From the NCBI RefSeq assembly GCF_921293095.1, contig NC_060253.1:74065992-74129991 (forward strand): DNA of 64,000 nucleotides, written 5' to 3'. The position numbers were made by a program, and so were the translations under genes. Position 1 is the first letter of the stretch; each line of letters begins with the position of its first letter. Positions 11,472 to 22,752 of this stretch are shown here, piece by piece. The stretch comes from Ischnura elegans. Taxonomy: Eukaryota; Arthropoda; Insecta; Odonata; Coenagrionidae. The notes beneath the pieces are model-generated. The model made no database searches and was not told the DNA's origin. It saw only the letters and a list, made by a program, of their open reading frames with translations.

Positions 11472-14448
11472 ATCATACGCCGGGAAAACCTCAGATCTTT
11501 CTTCGAAAAGCAAGTTGATTAACGGCAAATACGGAGATCATACCCATAAGTAGTACCTGAAGAGGGACAGTTTTTAGTCTCGCCTGTAAATTTAAACTTA
11601 TCCGAAACCTGAACAAAATGAAAAACAATAGCGTTCCAGTATGAGTACTAAGTCTTTTTTCAATGGCCCTTCGAATTAACGAAATCATAAAGAATTGTTT
11701 AAAGGCTGCTATACACGGTGAATGATCATGCGAATGATGATGCTGAATGATCATACCATTATTCAAGAGATCATGCAAACGAAATGGAACATGTTCTAAT
11801 TTTCACTGAATTATCATGCCGTTATATTTGCGAATTTCTCCGTTACACACGACAAATGATTTCATTCGCACGATTATTCACCGTGCATTGCGGCCTTAGG
11901 AAATTGAGGATCCGATGCAGACACAATTGATTGATGTGAACATAATTAGAAAAGATGTTAAAATATCTGGATTCAAGAAATGAAAATGATTGAGCATTTT
12001 CATTGACCGCAATTGGAAGTTGTCCACGTATAATGACAAAATGTGTCCGTATAAAATAGAAAACGAAGGCTATAAAAAATAGAAAAATCGACGGTCACTA
12101 TGTTAAAAATCGCATATAATAACAATATATGACACCCATAACAGTCCTCAATCCACGATGACTGTCTCTCAGCATCAAAATCCACCTACAACGTGCAAAA
12201 TATTGACCTCTGCCTTTGCTTTCAACGTTGCAACCGAGAGTGCCCTTGAATATTATAACTTGAAGTTATAGGCGAAGAAGTTATTAAGAAAAAGATGGAA
12301 AATTGGCTTCTGCGCGTGTGTACAAGGCAGAACTGGCAAAATCCTAAATGTTCTGATGGTAATGATGGGCTGATTCCGACGATAGCGACTCTTTAAGAGT
12401 TCAATTACATTGCATATATTATTTTCATTATCTTTAATACCGACAAAGGAAAAGCATCAGGATTTTCATGAAATCCATTTACACGTATTTTCATAAGGAA
12501 TCTGCGAATAAAGTCCGAATTCCCTTTTAGTTAGGGCAGGATTGGAAATCAAACTGCTAATTAAAATAAAGATATATCGACAAAACACTAAATTGTTAAC
12601 CTATTTCATTCACTACAGTAATACTGAGGCTGAGGTATGTTTGATAGCCTCAGATAACCGGGCAGCCACTTAGAGCGCTTACATATATATTTAATCTCAG
12701 GTCCAAAGGGTGCCCTTTGAATAACCTTGAGACAGCAAGAATACTGGAAAAGTCTAAGGAAATGCGAATGGGAAGAGCGGAAGCAATCAGGACGTCACAG
12801 AGCAATGAAAATGGCAGGCTTAAAAGACCGCTCTGCACGAGGGTCATTGGGCTCTGGCGCAGGATACACCAGGCTCTGAATTGCATCGTCCAAATACCGA
12901 GGCTAAGCCCAGTTCATTTTTGCCACGATTTACGCAGCGTCTGGGAGCTTGAAAAAGCAATCAAGCATGACACTTCCTTCCCATTCGACACTGGGATCCA
13001 AACAAACAGTTTTCGGAGGAGGAAATTAGACGACGAAGCATGTGCCTCGAGGTCCATATTCGGAAGAAGAAAAAACGTTACAAGCTGAATCAACGCTACG
13101 CCAGACTACTAGATGCTAGATTTCCGCTCTTCAATGGCTTGGGCAAAGCTAGAGCAGCGTCTAGCAGGCATAAATCTCGCACCCGACTCGCTTAAGGAAA
13201 ATGTAAAGGGAAGGATATCTTCACATTACATCAATTTTGATCGCCTAACACAACAAACGGAAGATACAAAACTGTTCTGCAATAAAAAGTTTGTTCACAC
13301 GTAGTTCAATGGTACTAAACGGTAAAAATAACGGTGAAAAATTTAATCAGTCAGTCTTTAAGTGAAAGAAACCTTCTTTCCATTAATCTCTTTTGCTGTT
13401 TCTCCTGTTATATTATATTTAACAGAATTCTAATTTATTCACACACTGTAAATTAACTGTAAATTCGTAGCAGAAAAAAGTACGTTAAAATTTATGAATC
13501 TTTCGTTTCATGAATTTTAATGTAAATTACATGACTTTCAATTTCTCACATTCATGAAACTTTACCGTTCATAATAAAAAAAACTCCAGTCTTATGTTAA
13601 TGTTAACCGACCCAGGTTTTCGTAACTCAGAGCGATTGTCGACAAAGCTATAGGTACAACACTTAGCTATAAAATTCGAATTTCCACGAAACGCCTGAGA
13701 AGATTTCCAATAAAATATTTCAGTAGAATTGGAATTATGATAGCCTCTTAAATATAATTATAAACAGAGGTAATGCGCTTATTCATATTCACCACTACAA
13801 CCGCGTGAGAGAGGGTTCCATAGACAAACCGTTTGAAACATTCGCCGAGGATTTCAAACTATGGCAAACCAAGATATTCCCGATTTATGACGGCTGGATT
13901 CGCTTCGATTTGTAATCACAGAAATAAACACGTATAAATCGCCCAGAAGCGTTTCTTAACGATGCCTACAGAGCCCATTAAAACAAGACTCCATGGGGTC
14001 CGGAGTACGAAGTTGGGAACTCAATTGCAAACGAACTAACCCAGGAACTTTTTAACGACCGTAAGAATTGAAATATGGGATTTTTTGCATAATCCATTAA
14101 GAAGAATGATGGCAACATATTTCACCAGCCATTTCCAGACACAGAGAGAAGTACGAAAACTACGCCTCCACTTTAGCCTCGGTGTCCCTTTAGCGCTAAG
14201 GGCCTTCTCCATCCGCATTTAACGACAGGGGGCAAGCGGAATAGCGAGACAATACGATAAATTAAAAATATAAACACCGCGGCCTGTCCACAATTTATTA
14301 TTCCCAATTTAAAAAATTAACAAACTGATCATTCGTACGCAAAGGCAGATGCATGTGAATGTCTGAACTTATGGCTACTATTTACAGCAAAAAAATTAAG
14401 ATATATTATAAAATGATTTTTTCTCCTTTTTCTTGACCTTATTTTAAT
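11472..14448. other. No recognised gene; two unplaced frames
   Basis: AT-rich, except about 12.65-13.1 kb, where a 123-residue frame (12717-13088, plus) is followed after 24 bases by another of 63 residues (13113-13304, plus). Neither resembles a known family, and I see no supporting splice sites or start context. Nothing else is recognised. Confidence 0.4.
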
Positions 14449-14802
14449 ATATAAAATGATGTTTCCTGGAGTTTAGGTCAATAAATTAAAAGTAAGCAGC
14501 CAACGTTTCGTTTTATTTTAAAAACATCTTCAGGGCTATGTTAGGAAAAAAAAATGTGAAACAATATAAAATGCAGAGAATAAAGCAATACACAATATAT
14601 ATACATTTTTTTTTTTCTTCATAAAAACCCGATTGCTCCTTTTTTATGTATATATATTGTATATTGCTTTATTCTCTGCATTTTATATTGTTTCACATTT
14701 TTTTTTCTAACATAGCCCTGAAGATGTTTTTAAAATAAAACGAAACGTTGGCTGCTAACTTTTAATTTATTGACCTAAACTCCAGGAAACATCATTTTAT
14801 AT
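14449..14802. mobile_element. Long palindrome with hammerhead-like core
   Basis: Arms 14449-14605 and 14646-14802 (157 bases each) are almost exact reverse complements around a 40-base, T-rich centre. Such a structure can extrude as a cruciform or give a very long RNA hairpin. In the right arm, on the plus strand, CTGAAGA (14718-14724) is followed by a GTTTT/AAAAC stem (14726-14730 with 14737-14741), GAAA (14742-14745) and CGTTGGCTG. The left arm repeats this on the minus strand. The architecture, including one extra base before the stem, is the same as at 11280-11471, though the sequences around it differ. Probably two ends of a Penelope-like or related element joined head to head. No protein remnant. 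Confidence 0.65.
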
Positions 14803-14812
14803 TATAAAATGC

Positions 14813-15125
14813 CCATAAACCCCTTCAACTTCAATCGCGTGCTGCTGCCCTCCAATAATTTTTGTGATTCTTTGTAAATGTAATGGTAGGTAATGAAATG
14901 ATATTTTGTTGTTAGTAATCAACGTAGAACAGTGAAATTAAATTTGATTAATAAACATCGAGACCACTGCTTTCGCCACTCGTATAAAATCATTTCATTC
15001 CTTCCAATATATCATATTTCATGAAATATTAGTTCCTTACGTACATTAAAATTTGATGACGAGCTACACTCATTATTGCGCGACTTAGCATCAAAAGTTC
15101 ATGACGAACTGGACTCGCCATTTCA
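14813..15125 (+). repeat. Dispersed repeat R3, copy 1
   Basis: Aligns with 57687-58090 and partly with 58996-59078. Shared blocks: AATGATATTTTGT, AATCAACGTAGAACAG, ATAAAATCATTT, CCTTCCAATA and GATGACGAGCT. The three copies share orientation. Internal indels indicate age. Unknown family, no coding content. Confidence 0.6.
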
Positions 15126-17243
15126 GCCCAAGAAGTTAAGAACAAAAAGCTTTTGATTGCATGTTTAGTGATAGATTTTACAACGCTGTTGTTTGAATTC
15201 ATTTCTAATACGAAAAGCTAAAAATTAAAATTACAAGCGTCAACTTCACTTACAAAACGTAAATCCGTGCATCTTAGAGATGGAAGGATTAGCAATTCAA
15301 ATTGTTAATTAAAATAAGGGTTTATCGTCATAACACTATTAATTTTCCGATTATCTAAAGGGTAGAATGGCAATTATAAGAAGCGATTGACGAATCAGTT
15401 TTAAGGTAGCTGAAACGGAAACCGCAGGTGCCTAAGAGCCCATAACAATAATTATGCTCATAATATATTAAGTCCATATTACATGGGTGAACAGGAAAGT
15501 ACGAGTTTCGGTCTCGTAGAGGTCGGAGCTGTGGAGGCCACAAAGTAATTTTATCCAACATTTGTATCTTCTTTAAAACATAATTTAACCTACTACCTCT
15601 CCGTGAAATCATCAAAAAATACCTAAAACATTCTTTTCCGAAGCATTTAATTGGTAAGGTTCATTATTTCATATCTTTTCCAATCAATTCTCACGTATCA
15701 TGTACTATTAATAAGAACAATTCTCCTAATTATTGGTTTGTAGGGTGTATAATGTAATTCTCCATAAGATTGCATGTTAACGTTCCCTAGAATAGCTATG
15801 AAACTCGTTGAAAGTACTGCATTCAATATTTTGATAAACATTTATATATGAGTTTGTTGGACACTTGAAGACCGGCCGGACCGGCGATCGAAATATCCGG
15901 GTAAAGTTAAGACTCTCGGCTAAGTCAAATATTTTTTCATGGAAAACTTCACCCTTGGTGCATATAACTTGTTGAAATTAATATAATTTTATAATTTCCG
16001 TTTTTCTCCAAAGATATCACACAATAAGACGAGCAAAGTTTAAGATAAATCTGTATTTTTCCCATAAAACTACTAGCGACCTAATGGACAGAATATAAAA
16101 TAAATTTTGCTCATCCCAGAAACACACTTTACACACATACGCCGTTATGTTACACAGTCATCCTTTTATGACATGAGATTATACTTTGTGTTTTCTTTTT
16201 AATGAAGACCAGTCAATGAGTGTTTTTCACTGGGCCCCATATGCATGACTGCCCTTATCCATCCAAAAACTTTAACCAGACGCCACTAACCCATCTTATA
16301 TCATCTTCAGTATCTCGATCCTTGCCATAGTGTGCCTACTTCGGGACCTTCTCATAAACTTCGCTTACGGTCCCGTCAAAGTTTTACCCAACGTCCACGC
16401 CGTTGGAGGCCAGCTGGGTTAAATTAGGGAATGAAGGTACTGGATTCCCAAGAGAAAATCCTGGTCTGCCTCCGAAAGAACCTTTCTCTCCTCTCCACTG
16501 GTCCTTACCACCTGTACGTAGTCACGTTCCTAGGATTATCTAAAGCCACATTGGGTGAGTTTGCGTGATGACGATGGGTATGTACGGTTAAGTAGAACTA
16601 AGAATATCACGGTTAGAACGGAGCTTGTTTTCGACACATTTTATCATTAAAATTGAGCACCTATTTACACTTATTCCACAATAATGAATTTAAGTAAATC
16701 AACTATATTCAGCCTCTTCAGGCCATTTCCAAGAAAACAGCTGAAGTGCCCTTGAAGAGTTTAAAATGCGAAGAGTATTTTCAAATTATATTTGTGTAAT
16801 AAGTTTTTCAATACAATTATGGATCAATGCAGCCATTAAACCATTCACCTACTGTACATTTTCACAGATGTTCGATAAAATATTGAAAGAAAACATCTTT
16901 ACAATTAATTTTGATTGAGCCAAAAGAGATTAAGAGCACTAGGCTACGTAAGCTTTCGCTAAAGCTGAAATAAACCTGCATGACTTTTGATTGAACATAC
17001 CAAGGAGGTACACTTACAAGATTACGCTTGTATCCCATCGTGGAAATGGTGGACTATCATACCTCTGGTTTTCCCAGGCCCTGAGGTTCTGATGCTATTT
17101 TTCTACTAAAATCAAGCATACCTACAGCCATGGCGAGGGCTTGATATTCGTGAAGCCTTAACATGAGCACGGAGCCGACGTGCAAACTATAAGTGCCAGC
17201 CGATGGCCAGCCGATGAATTCTTAAGACCATAATATAATAATA
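15126..17243. other. No gene recognised
   Basis: Mostly AT-rich. A more GC-rich block at about 16.2-16.6 kb holds no convincing frame. Around 15864-15905 the order CTTGAAGA, GC-rich stem, CGAAA recalls the hammerhead-like motif at 11.4 and 14.7 kb, but the core is imperfect and I do not annotate it separately. Confidence 0.4.
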
Positions 17244-17873
17244 AATCTATATATATGTAAAAGAAAGTCGAAAATCGTAATAGTTACACCATTAATAACT
17301 CGAGAACGGCCGAACCGATTTAAATAATATCTGTTTTTTTATTAGTCTCAGCCCCGGATAACAGATTAAATATTATAAACAGTAAAAGTTCACGGAAAAA
17401 GATTCATCTTGATCTAGGGGGTTTGTTTTTAGGAGTTGGTAACACTGCAAAATCTGCCATGTCGGTCAAAACTACATGATTTGTTTTGATTATTACCAAT
17501 TTAAAGACTAAGCTTCGTAAAATGTCAAAAACATTTTAATAGTTAAAAATATTTAAAAGATTAAAAGATTTAAAAGAATTTTTAAAAATAATTCGAGCTA
17601 AGCCCTACTCGAGTTGAATCGTCAACAAACACGTCAAAACAAATCAAATAGCAAACAAACCTTTAAGCAATTGTTGACTATCGGTAATTTTCGTGTTCCT
17701 GTCGATCAATCGAGCATATTGATTTCATTTCCTAGAAATTTTTGCAATTTTTTTCATCGAAAGATAATCTCATCGTCTAAGTGTTCCCGAACATGATTGA
17801 TTGCCAAAAAAATCACAAATGGTTGAATGAGCAAGCAATTTTGGTGTCTAAGAACGAAGATGAAAATACTTAC
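17244..17873 (+). mobile_element. Helitron remnant, left part
   Basis: Begins with TCTATATATATGTAAAAG and contains AACTCGAGAACGGC followed by CGAACCGATTT, a pattern recurrent at the left end of insect Helitron/Helentron-type rolling-circle elements. A helicase fragment (17671-17876) follows after a large internal deletion, and the MITE at 17874-18532 cuts it off. The element resumes at 18533. Confidence 0.65.
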
Positions 17874-18653
17874 AATAGGGTAGTTTCCTTCATCATGGAA
17901 AACAAAAGGCATTGATTGCGATTCGTTACCCACCATTAGTGCATTCTTAATGCTTGGTTTTCGAAATCCCAGTTTAGACGAATGTTAATGGTCAATTTTA
18001 ACCTCATTTGAAAAAGCCCAGATTGGCGCCCATGCGATGCCACTCCACGTGACATCACAGGGACCTAGTTTCTATACGAGTAGATAGGAGTTTTACATCG
18101 TCTAAGATTACCAATGCATGCATGAGACACAAAGCTCAGGGAAACACCTCTTAATAATCACCTATTAAAACTGCCAACGGTCGGAAAGTTTCCTTCTTTT
18201 GATAAGGTATTAATAATCCTTATTTAAGCCAAGCGCTACCTGCTAGCAGGGTACTCTGCCACCTGTGAGCAGCCTGCATTACAGCGGCGCACATGTCCTC
18301 GCCCCAAGGTCACCTCACAAGGCGGCAGCGGGAACCAGAATGACGTCACACTGGCTTTTCCCAGCATTCATACTTAGCCGACGCGTTTTCGCGCGCTTGA
18401 AATTTTTCACTTTTCATTTAAACCCGAAAAAAACATATCGTCATTTAAAAGTCTAAAAGCGTGAAATGCGTTCTCCAGGAGTGATAATCTTTCGATTTAG
18501 GCAATAAAAAAATAATAGGAAACCCCACTATTCCTTATTCAGAATCAATTCGTTGGTACTCTGTATGCACTCAAATTTACTGACTGCTTTAAAAACGAAG
18601 AGGAAGTCACCAACTATCCATATGAATTGTTAAATTTCTTGGATGTGCCTGGC
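17671..18653 (+). pseudogene. Helitron helicase fragment, split by MITE
   Basis: Remnant of the Pif1-type DNA helicase domain carried by Helitron rolling-circle transposons. Part one (about 17671-17760) reads IGNFRVPVDQSSILISFPRN in one frame. After a frameshift and one stop, part two (17764-17876) reads VFPNM, then KNHKWLNEQAILVSKNED. Part three, beyond the inserted MITE (18537-18653), reads IQNQFVGTLYALKF, then NEEEVTNYPYELLNFLDVPG and a stop. These match, in order, the stretch of Helitron helicases that precedes the C-terminal helicase motifs, including the well conserved hydrophobic-SFP, W-L-(S/N)-E/Q-R/Q-A-I-L and YP-E-LLN segments. Rep nuclease, Walker motifs and C-terminus are missing. 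Dead copy; family assignment is from memory of the family pattern. Confidence 0.78.
17874..18532 (+). mobile_element. MITE family M1, copy A
   Basis: A 659-bp unit bounded by AATAGGGTAGTTTCC and, at the right, GGAAACCCCACTATT. These are imperfect inverted repeats of about 16 bases. Two other copies lie at 21336-22004 (inverted) and 59739-60407 (same orientation). Copy A is visibly more diverged from B and C than they are from each other. It interrupts the Helitron helicase frame. All six ends of the three copies have TA next to the G/C run, compatible with a TA target site, but the AAT outside is also conserved, so the true boundary is not settled. Non-coding. Confidence 0.8.
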
Positions 18654-20440
18654 TAATCACCCCACAATACCTTAATGTTTTTCTTATTTTATTATAATAA
18701 ATAAAAACTTATTCAAATCAGAACAGCCACTCTTCATTTCAAATGGTGTCACAAAACTATTCATTGATTATTAGGCGATACCAAGTTCGCCAAGTAATAT
18801 ATAAGATAAAATAAATATATAAGATAAAATGATGATAAATGGTTCTCATCGATAGATTTCCCCAGAAATACCGAGTGATACATAACTTAGACCAGAATTA
18901 TTAGCTTAAATGGAAAAAAATCCATATCCAATCTCTAAGGTGCCGCGCAAACATTCTTAGCATATTTACCTCTTGCTCTACTGACTTAGGATGCATTGTA
19001 AATAAAAGAGGCACAGAAAACAAACGATAGATTCTCTTTTTAAAAATTTCCTAAGTGGATTAGGCACACTTCATTAAATTTTACCCGAGGAAGATGATCG
19101 CATGGAGAATCTAATCATTCTGGAGTTCAAAGGCATAAACTTCGCCGGGGCAACTTCCAACGCGAACACCGGAAAAAATCAATCAAGACCCATACAAAAG
19201 GTTTCGAGTTTTGAAAGGAGATCCCCGAGCCACAGACATGTATACAAGGCACAGGCATATTTTAAAGTCTGAGGCGAGGAAAACATTACTTCCTTACAAA
19301 ATATACGAGTGCTATATTTACATCCCGGGAGAATAGTGGCTGGGTCGCCGTGGTTTCTTTCCGCCCAGGGCTTCTCTTCAAAATAGGAGGGTTAGGATGT
19401 ACGGCAAACAAAAAATCGACTCTAAGAAACAGCTTGCTTTAAAATACAGACAATAATTTTTTTTAACGAATACGGCAAAATATTTTATGATGGTGTTTCA
19501 CCTTATTTCTAAATATATTTATTTCTCAAAGACTTTCCAAAATACATCTCCAAATTAAGGGAACGATAATATTAATAAACATAATAATGCTATGGTGAAA
19601 ATTTATTTTACTTAAAAACTGCAGTAAAATAAAAATTTCGGGAGGGTTTAGGTACCCTATGAGCCGAGCCAATTTAAAGTGCTTATTTATCCATCAATTT
19701 GAATAACTTACCATAAATAGGAGCATTAAGAATATGAAGAAAATAAATACCAACGTTTCAAAATGATTCCTGCTGACGATAAAAAAATATTTAGAAATAA
19801 TTTATTCCCATTTATTTCCCATTTTTTCCATTTATAATGGATGCATGGGTCATTTTTAACTTTTTTATATTCTCCTCCCAACGCTATAGATTTAACATCA
19901 CCAGATTTAAGTCTTATAACTAGAATTAAAACAGGAAAACAAAACTCAGCGACCAACACAACACATAAGTGTTCATGGGAATTGAGAGAAAGACTGATCG
20001 TTGAAAATGATAATTATTCTTAGGGGTGAAAGACTACCTGAGTATTCGCCATTGAGCTTCTAATAAACTTTTCTTCAGTTATTTGAAGCGTTTGCAGCAT
20101 CTTTCTCCATTAACAAATACGTAAATATTGTATATTGTAATCCTTCCCTGCATCGGTCTACAAAATACTAGTAAATGCGGAACTACGAGTAGGTATTTAT
20201 TTTTATTTTAACATTTTAATGCAGTATGTTTTTTTCATTTGTAAATATGTAGTGGCCAAAAAATACTAGCAGTAAGAAGACAACCATGTGTTTAACACTA
20301 TTCGGAAAAACTGTTAAAAAAATACACACTATTAAAAGACTTCGCAAGATTTGAATAAGTGCGGGTACAATGAGGCATCAAATGCTTGCAACAGAAACAT
20401 TGCTATAGAATACATTTTCGTCCCGATACCATGAACAGAC
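18654..20440. other. No gene; short tandem repeat
   Basis: No gene recognised. Two tandem copies of about 17 bases (AATATATAAGATAAAAT) lie at 18796-18830. Remaining frames are under 80 residues. Confidence 0.45.
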
Positions 20441-20522
20441 TATGCGAAAATTCCAATCTGTGCATTGCGGGTGACTCCGTATAGTTATCAATGCGGCTAG
20501 TCCCGGCATACTTAACCGTGTT
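20441..20522 (+). repeat. Dispersed repeat R4, copy 1
   Basis: Contains TGTGCATTGCGGGTGACTCC, AGTTATCA, GGCTAGTC and ATACTTAA in the same order as 51948-52032 and, inverted, 22605-22752. Family unknown. Confidence 0.65.
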
Positions 20523-20541
20523 AATAGCAGACGGCTGATTA

Positions 20542-21063
20542 TTAAAAGTGACCCTTTATGCAGGTTTCATCGTTCACTCCATTCCAATGCACCAATCGGC
20601 AGTGCATCAGAGCAAACACACGTATCGTACATCCCAATTGCGTGGGTGGGGATTTCAGAATAGGGGAAGAGAGATCAATGCCCAAAGGCTGACGTGGGCA
20701 GATGAGGAGAGTGGATACCGAGGGAAGAAGGGAGGATAGAGTGACTGGGGGCACGACGGTGAAAAGCCAAGGAGTGAGTTCAGCACGGAAGGGCGAGACG
20801 TCATCCCAAATCCTTGGCGATATAACCGTCTCCCAAGTTCGACTCAATACTCTGAAAGGCTGACCATAAAATACAGTTGCTGTACCTGAACTATTATACC
20901 TATGGAGAGAGTGAAAGTAGAATGGCGGCTCGAGGATTTTCTCGGCCACCACGCGATTCATATTGAACATTTCATTCTTATCTTTCATATGAATTGTTTG
21001 CACAAACTTGCCTTCAGATTGATGTATGGTATGATACTTGGAGGAGGCGACCAAGACAGCCAA
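20542..21063 (-). CDS. Unrecognised 173-residue open frame
   Basis: The longest uninterrupted frame of the window. It starts with M at 21063 and stops at 20542. I recognise no domain, signal peptide or motif. There is a Pro/Ser/Leu-rich stretch around residues 100-145 (TVVPPVTLSSLLPSVSTLL). It overlaps plus-strand frames in other phases, sits between repeat R4 and MITE copy B, and has no visible promoter, intron or polyadenylation evidence. In 64 kb one frame of this length can arise by chance in a locally GC-richer patch. Most likely not a gene; transcript data would settle it. Confidence 0.12.
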   Translation of the reverse strand: MAVLVASSKYHTIHQSEGKFVQTIHMKDKNEMFNMNRVVAEKILEPPFYFHSLHRYNSSGTATVFYGQPFRVLSRTWETVISPRIWDDVSPFRAELTPWLFTVVPPVTLSSLLPSVSTLLICPRQPLGIDLSSPILKSPPTQLGCTIRVFALMHCRLVHWNGVNDETCIKGHF

Positions 21064-21335
21064 GGTCAGAAGGAAGGAAGGATGGAGAGAAACGCGAAGT
21101 CGGAATTAGCCTGATCTTAATGAAGTACGCCAATGAGACCATGACGTAACGTCCAACCCTATGGACGAAGTGTCGTACTTGAAGTTCCCATAACAAAGCA
21201 CTCAAGTATAGATCGGGCAGTCTCTGACATCTGTTTCACCGGCTGGATTGGGTGGACCCGGCCCAAGGGGTTGAAGCAAATATTCTAGCCACCACTCCAA
21301 CCCGAGTCCCTTCGCATGAGATTACTAAATAAAAC
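21064..21335. other. No gene recognised
   Basis: Moderately GC-rich spacer between the open frame and MITE copy B, with no supported feature. Confidence 0.4.
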
Positions 21336-22004
21336 AATAGGGTGGTTTCCTATTATTTTTTTATTGCCTTAATCGAAAGATTATTACTCCTGGAGTACGT
21401 ATTTCACGCTTTTAGATTTTTAAATGACAATATCTATTTTTCGCGATTAAATGAAAAGTGAAAATTTTCAAGCGCGCGAAAACGCTACGCTCAAGTATGA
21501 ATTCCGGGAAATATCTCCGTACGTCGTATTTCTGGTTCCCCCTCCCGCCCGGTGAGGTGACCTTGAGTCGAGGCTTAGCGCTGATACGTCGCAGGCTGCC
21601 AGCGGGTAGCTGAGTACCTTACTGAATGGTAGCGCTTGGCTTAAAAAAGGTTTATTAATACCTTATCAAACGAAGAAAACTTTCCGACCTTAGCCAGTTT
21701 TAGTAGGTGATTATTAAGACATGTTTCCCTGAGCTCTGTGCCTCATGCATGCATTGGTAACCTCAGACGATGTATAACTCCTATCCTCTCGTGTAGAAAC
21801 TAGGTCCCTGTGACGTCACGTGGAGTGGAATCGCATGGGCGCCAATCTGGCCTTTTTCAAATGAGGATAAAATTTGACCCTTGCCATTCGTCTAAACCGG
21901 TATTTCAAAAACCAAATAATTTGTGTATTATGAATACACTAATGGTGGGTAACGAATCGCAATCAATGCCTTTCGTTTTCTTTGATGAAGGAAACTATCC
22001 TATT
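21336..22004 (-). mobile_element. MITE family M1, copy B
   Basis: Inverted 669-bp copy bounded by AATAGGGTGGTTTCC and GGAAACTATCCTATT. Apart from scattered substitutions it is the reverse complement of 59739-60407, so B and C are a young pair. Its interior holds short frames that appear only because B and C are so similar. They have no family resemblance. Confidence 0.8.
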
Positions 22005-22604
22005 CCTTCAGTGAATTAACCTTGAAATCATCAAAATTGATCACTGAAACATTTTAATTCTCATATAGCCAATTATTCCCTTTATCACGACATATTTTCC
22101 TTCATACAATTCGTCCGCAGGATTGGCATTTTTTCCGAACACGGGCAATATTTCTGACGAATTTGCTCATGTTCCGCAATTAAGAGTGAGCATTTGCAAA
22201 TGCTCCTCTGACTGAGCGGCATAAATGCTTATGCTCCAAATTCTCACTAGTACAAAATGAAGAAAATTACGAAAATTTTGCGAGCATATGCATTAGCTCG
22301 CTTTCACACACCCATCCGGCCAAATTTAATCATCGTGACTAGAACTGAACACATAGTACAGTTAAACAGGTGACAACGATTCATTTAATGGCCAAAAACT
22401 TATTATTCCTTCTCACAATGAATCTATTCAAATTGATATTCAAAAATAGCCCTTAACCACTGGAAAATTGTAACAAGTCACCTATCGAAAACTTCAGTTG
22501 TTACAGTACATAAAGCAAACTAGATAACAACTTCCATTCGCAAGCATTTATCTGCAATTTTTCTTCCAGAATATCCAGCAGTTTTGAGCAAAAGCAATGA
22601 TTTC
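22005..22604. other. No gene recognised
   Basis: AT-rich spacer. No supported feature. Confidence 0.45.
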
Positions 22605-22752
22605 AATTCACTGCATAATTTAAGTATACCGTGACTAGCCACGGTGATAACTTTACGGGAGTCACCCGCAATGCACAATTGTGCGAAATATCCACAGAGA
22701 AAAAATCATTCGCCTTGACCGGGATTTTTTCTCTGTGGATTTTTCGCACACT
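22605..22752 (-). repeat. Repeat R4, copy 2, with hairpin
   Basis: On the minus strand this reads as the R4 unit seen at 20441 and 51948: GCGGGTGACTCC, AAAGTTATCACC, GTGGCTAGTCAC, GTATACTTAA. Its end is duplicated as an inverted pair, 22681-22707 and 22724-22750 (GTGCGAAATATCCACAGAG with its complement), around a 16-base spacer. The outer pair GTGGCTAGTCAC is itself palindromic. A mobile element family of unknown class is likely. Confidence 0.65.

Noticed and set aside
11178-11528. Minus- and plus-strand frames of 116 and 73 residues crossing the 11.3 kb palindrome
   Set aside because: They are mirror translations of the palindrome arms, not genes.
12717-13304. Two consecutive plus-strand frames (123 and 63 residues)
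   Set aside because: No recognisable domain, different phases, and no splice or promoter evidence, so described only within the gap entry.
15864-15905. CTTGAAGA, GC-rich stem, CGAAA
   Set aside because: The CUGANGA core is disrupted by an extra U and the stem pairing is ambiguous, so mentioned only as a weak relative.
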